Assembly: GCF_900635455.1 (NCBI RefSeq)
Contig: NZ_LR134116.1
Span: 186,001 to 250,000, forward strand
DNA length: 64,000 bases
Origin: Yersinia intermedia
Lineage (GTDB): Bacteria > Pseudomonadota > Gammaproteobacteria > Enterobacterales > Enterobacteriaceae
Direction: 5' to 3'
A program made the position numbers and the translations under genes. Shown in pieces: positions 61,750 to 64,000 of the stretch (within the stretch, counting starts at the first letter, position 1; each line of letters begins with the position of its first letter). The notes beneath the pieces were generated by a model that was not told where the DNA came from, did no database searches, and was given only the letters and a program-made list of their open reading frames with translations.

Positions 61750-62133
61750 ATGAATAAACCTCCGTTATTATTTATTGCTGTGGTGGTGTTAATCGCCGTA
61801 TTAGCTGTCCGCCAGTATTGGCAAAAAAAACGGCAAGATGCCGAGAACGATCAGGCACCGGTGCGCAGTTTACAAGTTGAAGTCATTAATAAACGAGAAG
61901 TATTAGCGCCGAATCGTCGTTCACGTCAGCGCGAAGAAATTGTTGCAGAAGAAAAACGCTATGAAGTTACTTTTCAGCCACTGCTCAGTGGTCTTGAGAT
62001 GAAAAACAATCGTGAAATCAAAATGATACTGCCACAGCAGGAGTATAATCGTATTACACAAGGCGCACAGGGAACGTTACGTTTACAAGGCACCCACTAT
62101 ATTGCTTTTACCTCGCCCCCCATTGCCAACTAA
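61750..62133 (+). CDS. yhhM: DUF2500 family protein YhhM
   Basis: 127 residues; one N-terminal membrane segment (LLFIAVVVLIAVLAVRQYW), then a soluble domain with VINKREVLAPNRRSRQREE and EKRYEVTFQPL. DUF2500; function unknown. The N-terminus MNKPPLLFIAVVVL resembles E. coli YhhM. Confidence 0.9.
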   Translation: MNKPPLLFIAVVVLIAVLAVRQYWQKKRQDAENDQAPVRSLQVEVINKREVLAPNRRSRQREEIVAEEKRYEVTFQPLLSGLEMKNNREIKMILPQQEYNRITQGAQGTLRLQGTHYIAFTSPPIAN

Positions 62134-62232
62134 ATCTGTCGCCGGATAAGCCAGCCCCCACCAGTAACCTGCCGCTATAGCAATGATATTATAGCCGAGA
62201 GGCCTGATGTCGTAGGCGGGCGGCAGATAAGC

Positions 62233-62505
62233 TTACTTTTTAGGCAGTGATGGTTGTTTCTTTTGCCAGGCAAGTAATTCAAAGACACCAAACACAAAGA
62301 TTTTAAGTTGCTGTAAACCACTGATCGGTTGATCTTTGGGTTGTGTGGACTTGAGTAGTACCAGTTGTAAACCATGCATCAAAACCATAAATATCATGGC
62401 GACATTAATAAAGTATCTCAATGGTTTAGGGAAGGGCTGGAACAGGTTCAGCAGTAAGAAAAACCATACCCCTAACATCAATAACCGACCGAGATTAATC
62501 CACAT
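62233..62505 (-). CDS. yhhL: DUF1145 family membrane protein YhhL
   Basis: From ATG 62505 the protein has 90 residues (E. coli 89), MWINLGRLLMLGVWFFLLLN onward, with two hydrophobic segments and LMHGLQLVLLK. The open frame reaches back into rsmD, but the start overlapping the rsmD stop by 11 bases fits the family. Function unknown. Confidence 0.88.
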   Translation of the reverse strand: MWINLGRLLMLGVWFFLLLNLFQPFPKPLRYFINVAMIFMVLMHGLQLVLLKSTQPKDQPISGLQQLKIFVFGVFELLAWQKKQPSLPKK

Positions 62506-63223
62506 GGTGTTGCTCCAGTTCTTCCGCTGATACAGCGTGTTGGTGAGTCTGTTCATGACGAATATAGAGACGATAGGCCACTTGACCGGCAATTTTCTCG
62601 CGATGTAACTGCCAACTGGCGGGAACATCCGCAGCGGCACTTTCAGCCTCTGCCTCAACGTAAATCCAGGCCTGATCTGCCAGCCAGTTATATTGCTCCA
62701 GCAGTGTGATAGTTTCAGCTAACAAGCCTTTACGGAAAGGGGGATCAAGGAATACCAGATCAAAAGGCTGCCCCGGTTGAGCCAGCCACTGCAAAGAATT
62801 GGTATTTACTACTTGGCCATTCTCGGCACTCAATAATGCCAGATTGCTGCCAAGTTGCTTGGCGACATGGCGATCAGCTTCTAACAATATGGCTTCAGCG
62901 GCATAACGGGATAGCGCTTCCAGCCCTAATGCGCCGCTGCCCGCAAAGCAATCCAGACACCGGGCACCCTGAATCATCGGTGCCAGCCAGTTAAAGAGTG
63001 TCTCTCTGACCCGGTCAGTGGTTGGGCGCAGCCCTGGGCTATCAGGCACAGGCAGTTTACGGCCTCGCCATTTACCACCAATGATGCGGATTTGCCCCGC
63101 TGACTGATGTGCCGCTGGTTTTGCGCTAGATCGTTGTGTCGTCGATCTTGTCGCAGTTGTAGAGCGTGTTGCTGTTGTCGATCGTGTCGTTGCCGATCGT
63201 ATAGTCGTAGGTCGCTTTGCCAT
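62495..63223 (-). CDS. rsmD: 16S rRNA m2G966 methyltransferase RsmD
   Basis: SAM-dependent methyltransferase that makes m2G966 in 16S rRNA. The core begins GQIRIIGGKWRGRKLPVPDS (43 onward), with SAM motif DCFAGSGALGLEALSR and catalytic FLDPPFRKG. 242 residues against 198 in E. coli. The first 42 residues are a Thr/Arg/Ser-rich extension with a six-residue repeat close to TRSTTA (7-30); there is no later ATG before the core. The C-terminus (EQTHQHAVSAEELEQHHVD) is also extended. Divergent from ftsY. Confidence 0.95.
   Translation of the reverse strand: MAKRPTTIRSATTRSTTATRSTTATRSTTQRSSAKPAAHQSAGQIRIIGGKWRGRKLPVPDSPGLRPTTDRVRETLFNWLAPMIQGARCLDCFAGSGALGLEALSRYAAEAILLEADRHVAKQLGSNLALLSAENGQVVNTNSLQWLAQPGQPFDLVFLDPPFRKGLLAETITLLEQYNWLADQAWIYVEAEAESAAADVPASWQLHREKIAGQVAYRLYIRHEQTHQHAVSAEELEQHHVD
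63134..63205 (-). repeat. 18-base minisatellite in the rsmD 5' coding part
   Basis: Four degenerate 18-base units encode TIRSAT, TRSTTA, TRSTTA and TRSTTQ (residues 7-30). Third-position differences between units show it is old rather than a fresh duplication. Confidence 0.8.
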
Positions 63224-63471
63224 AGATTACTTTGCTTGAAAATTGGCCAATATTGCAGCACGAAATAAAAGAGTTAATTGCTATTCTACCTACGACTGCT
63301 GTGTGGGGGAAACGTTAAACCTTTGTTGACTGAATTCACAATAGAAACCAGCATCGTGCGCGTGTTGCTGTTCAGGGGAAAGTGATAGACTTGCAAACTA
63401 TTATCTTATTTATGCAAACCCGAAGTCATAAGGGTAAAGCCATGATTAAACCGCGAGGAGTGTAGTCGCAA

Positions 63472-64000
63472 ATGGCAAAAGAAAAAAAACGTGGGTTTTT
63501 TTCCTGGCTGGGCCTTGGCCGTCAGAATGAAGAACAACCAACAGAGCCATTGGCTACTGAAAAAGAAAGTGTTGCTGAGCATGCTGAAGAGCAAGCCATC
63601 AGTGAGAAACAGATTGAGATAGCATCTGAGCATCTGCCTGTTGAGGTAGAAGAGCATGTCACTGTTGCACCGGGTGAATGGGATAGTGCGGTTGTCAGTG
63701 AAGCCGCGTCTGAAATTCTCCCTGAGCTGGATGCAGAACCCACGGCGCGGGTTGCTGACGAACCGATAGATTTATCTTCAGATCCTCAGTATTTACAACA
63801 TCATTTCTCACAACATGAGAATGAAGACGATAATGTTGCTCAATGGGATGAAGGCACCGTCAGTGCGCCAGAACTGCCGTTGACAGACGATAACCTTGTT
63901 CTCGATATCCCTGCACCACCAGCTATGGTGGAAGAGCGCAGGGGCGAGGTTAGCGACGAAACAGTAGCAATTGAAGAAGAAATCGAAGACGAATTTGAGT
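63472..64000 (+). CDS. ftsY: Signal recognition particle receptor FtsY, N-terminal part
   Basis: SRP receptor GTPase that docks ribosome-nascent chains at the membrane. Only the first 176 codons lie in the window. They begin MAKEKKRGFFSWLGLGRQNEE, with the lipid-binding amphipathic start of the A domain, then a long very acidic stretch (many E/D, with EIEDEFE near the end). The NG GTPase domain lies beyond the window. In E. coli ftsE and ftsX follow. Confidence 0.95.
   Translation, partial: MAKEKKRGFFSWLGLGRQNEEQPTEPLATEKESVAEHAEEQAISEKQIEIASEHLPVEVEEHVTVAPGEWDSAVVSEAASEILPELDAEPTARVADEPIDLSSDPQYLQHHFSQHENEDDNVAQWDEGTVSAPELPLTDDNLVLDIPAPPAMVEERRGEVSDETVAIEEEIEDEFE

Overview
This is a core chromosomal window from a gamma-proteobacterium of the Enterobacterales, almost certainly Yersinia (Y. 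pseudotuberculosis/Y. pestis complex or a close relative). Gene order follows the E. coli 84-86 min region (gppA-rhlB-trxA-rho-wec-yifK-tRNA-glmZ-hem-cyaA-cyaY-lptM-dapF-xerC-uvrD-corA-pldA-recQ) with Yersinia-type differences. These are repeated 124-127 bp ERIC elements, a glmZ gene with a pure sigma54 promoter, no aslA/aslB, and an inserted TetR / Tm-1-like gene block. I cannot separate the species from the sequence alone. No phage, insertion sequence, CRISPR array or plasmid functions are visible.

Layout. 1-5041: gppA (cut by the window start), rhlB, trxA and rho with a long leader. 5278-18397: a 12-gene operon for enterobacterial common antigen (ECA): wecA, wzzE, wecB, wecC, rffG, rffH, wecD, wecE, wzxE, wecF, wzyE, wecG. 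18792-20183: transporter yifK. 20442-20954: tRNA operon Arg-His-Leu-Pro with its promoter and terminator. 21163-21636: small RNA glmZ with GlrR, IHF and sigma54 sites. 22039-26082 (minus): hemC-hemD-hemX-hemY. 26546-29092: cyaA. 29255-35638: cyaY (minus), then lptM, dapF, yigA, xerC, yigB and uvrD. 35794-39440: accessory block of a TetR repressor, a two-gene Tm-1-like operon and a WbuC-type cupin. 39639-43507: corA with a leader peptide, rarD, yigI, pldA. 43584-48790: recQ, rhtC, rhtB, pldB, yigL. 48888-56045: glycerol-3-phosphate regulon, glpTQ divergent from glpABC. 56103-63223: dcrB, yhhQ, tusA, zntA, yhhN, a DUF1820 gene, yhhM, yhhL, rsmD. 63472-64000: start of ftsY.

How the genes work together. 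The wec cluster holds the ECA pathway: WecA and WecG build the first two lipid-linked sugars, WecB/WecC supply UDP-ManNAcA, RffG/RffH/WecE/WecD supply TDP-Fuc4NAc, WecF adds it, WzxE flips the trisaccharide and WzyE/WzzE polymerise it. HemC and HemD make uroporphyrinogen III, and CyaA makes the cAMP that acts through CRP, including at the glp and cyaA promoters here. GlmZ belongs to the amino-sugar control circuit whose product, UDP-GlcNAc, is also the WecA and WecB substrate. XerC and UvrD share an operon with dapF.

The least explained items are the TetR/Tm-1-like block with two palindromic operators, a two-copy structured repeat with covarying stems placed 3' of hemY and cyaA, periodic repeats in the rho leader, a short ORF plus hairpin in the corA leader, a U:U acceptor-stem mismatch in tRNA-Leu, and a repeat-built N-terminal extension on RsmD.
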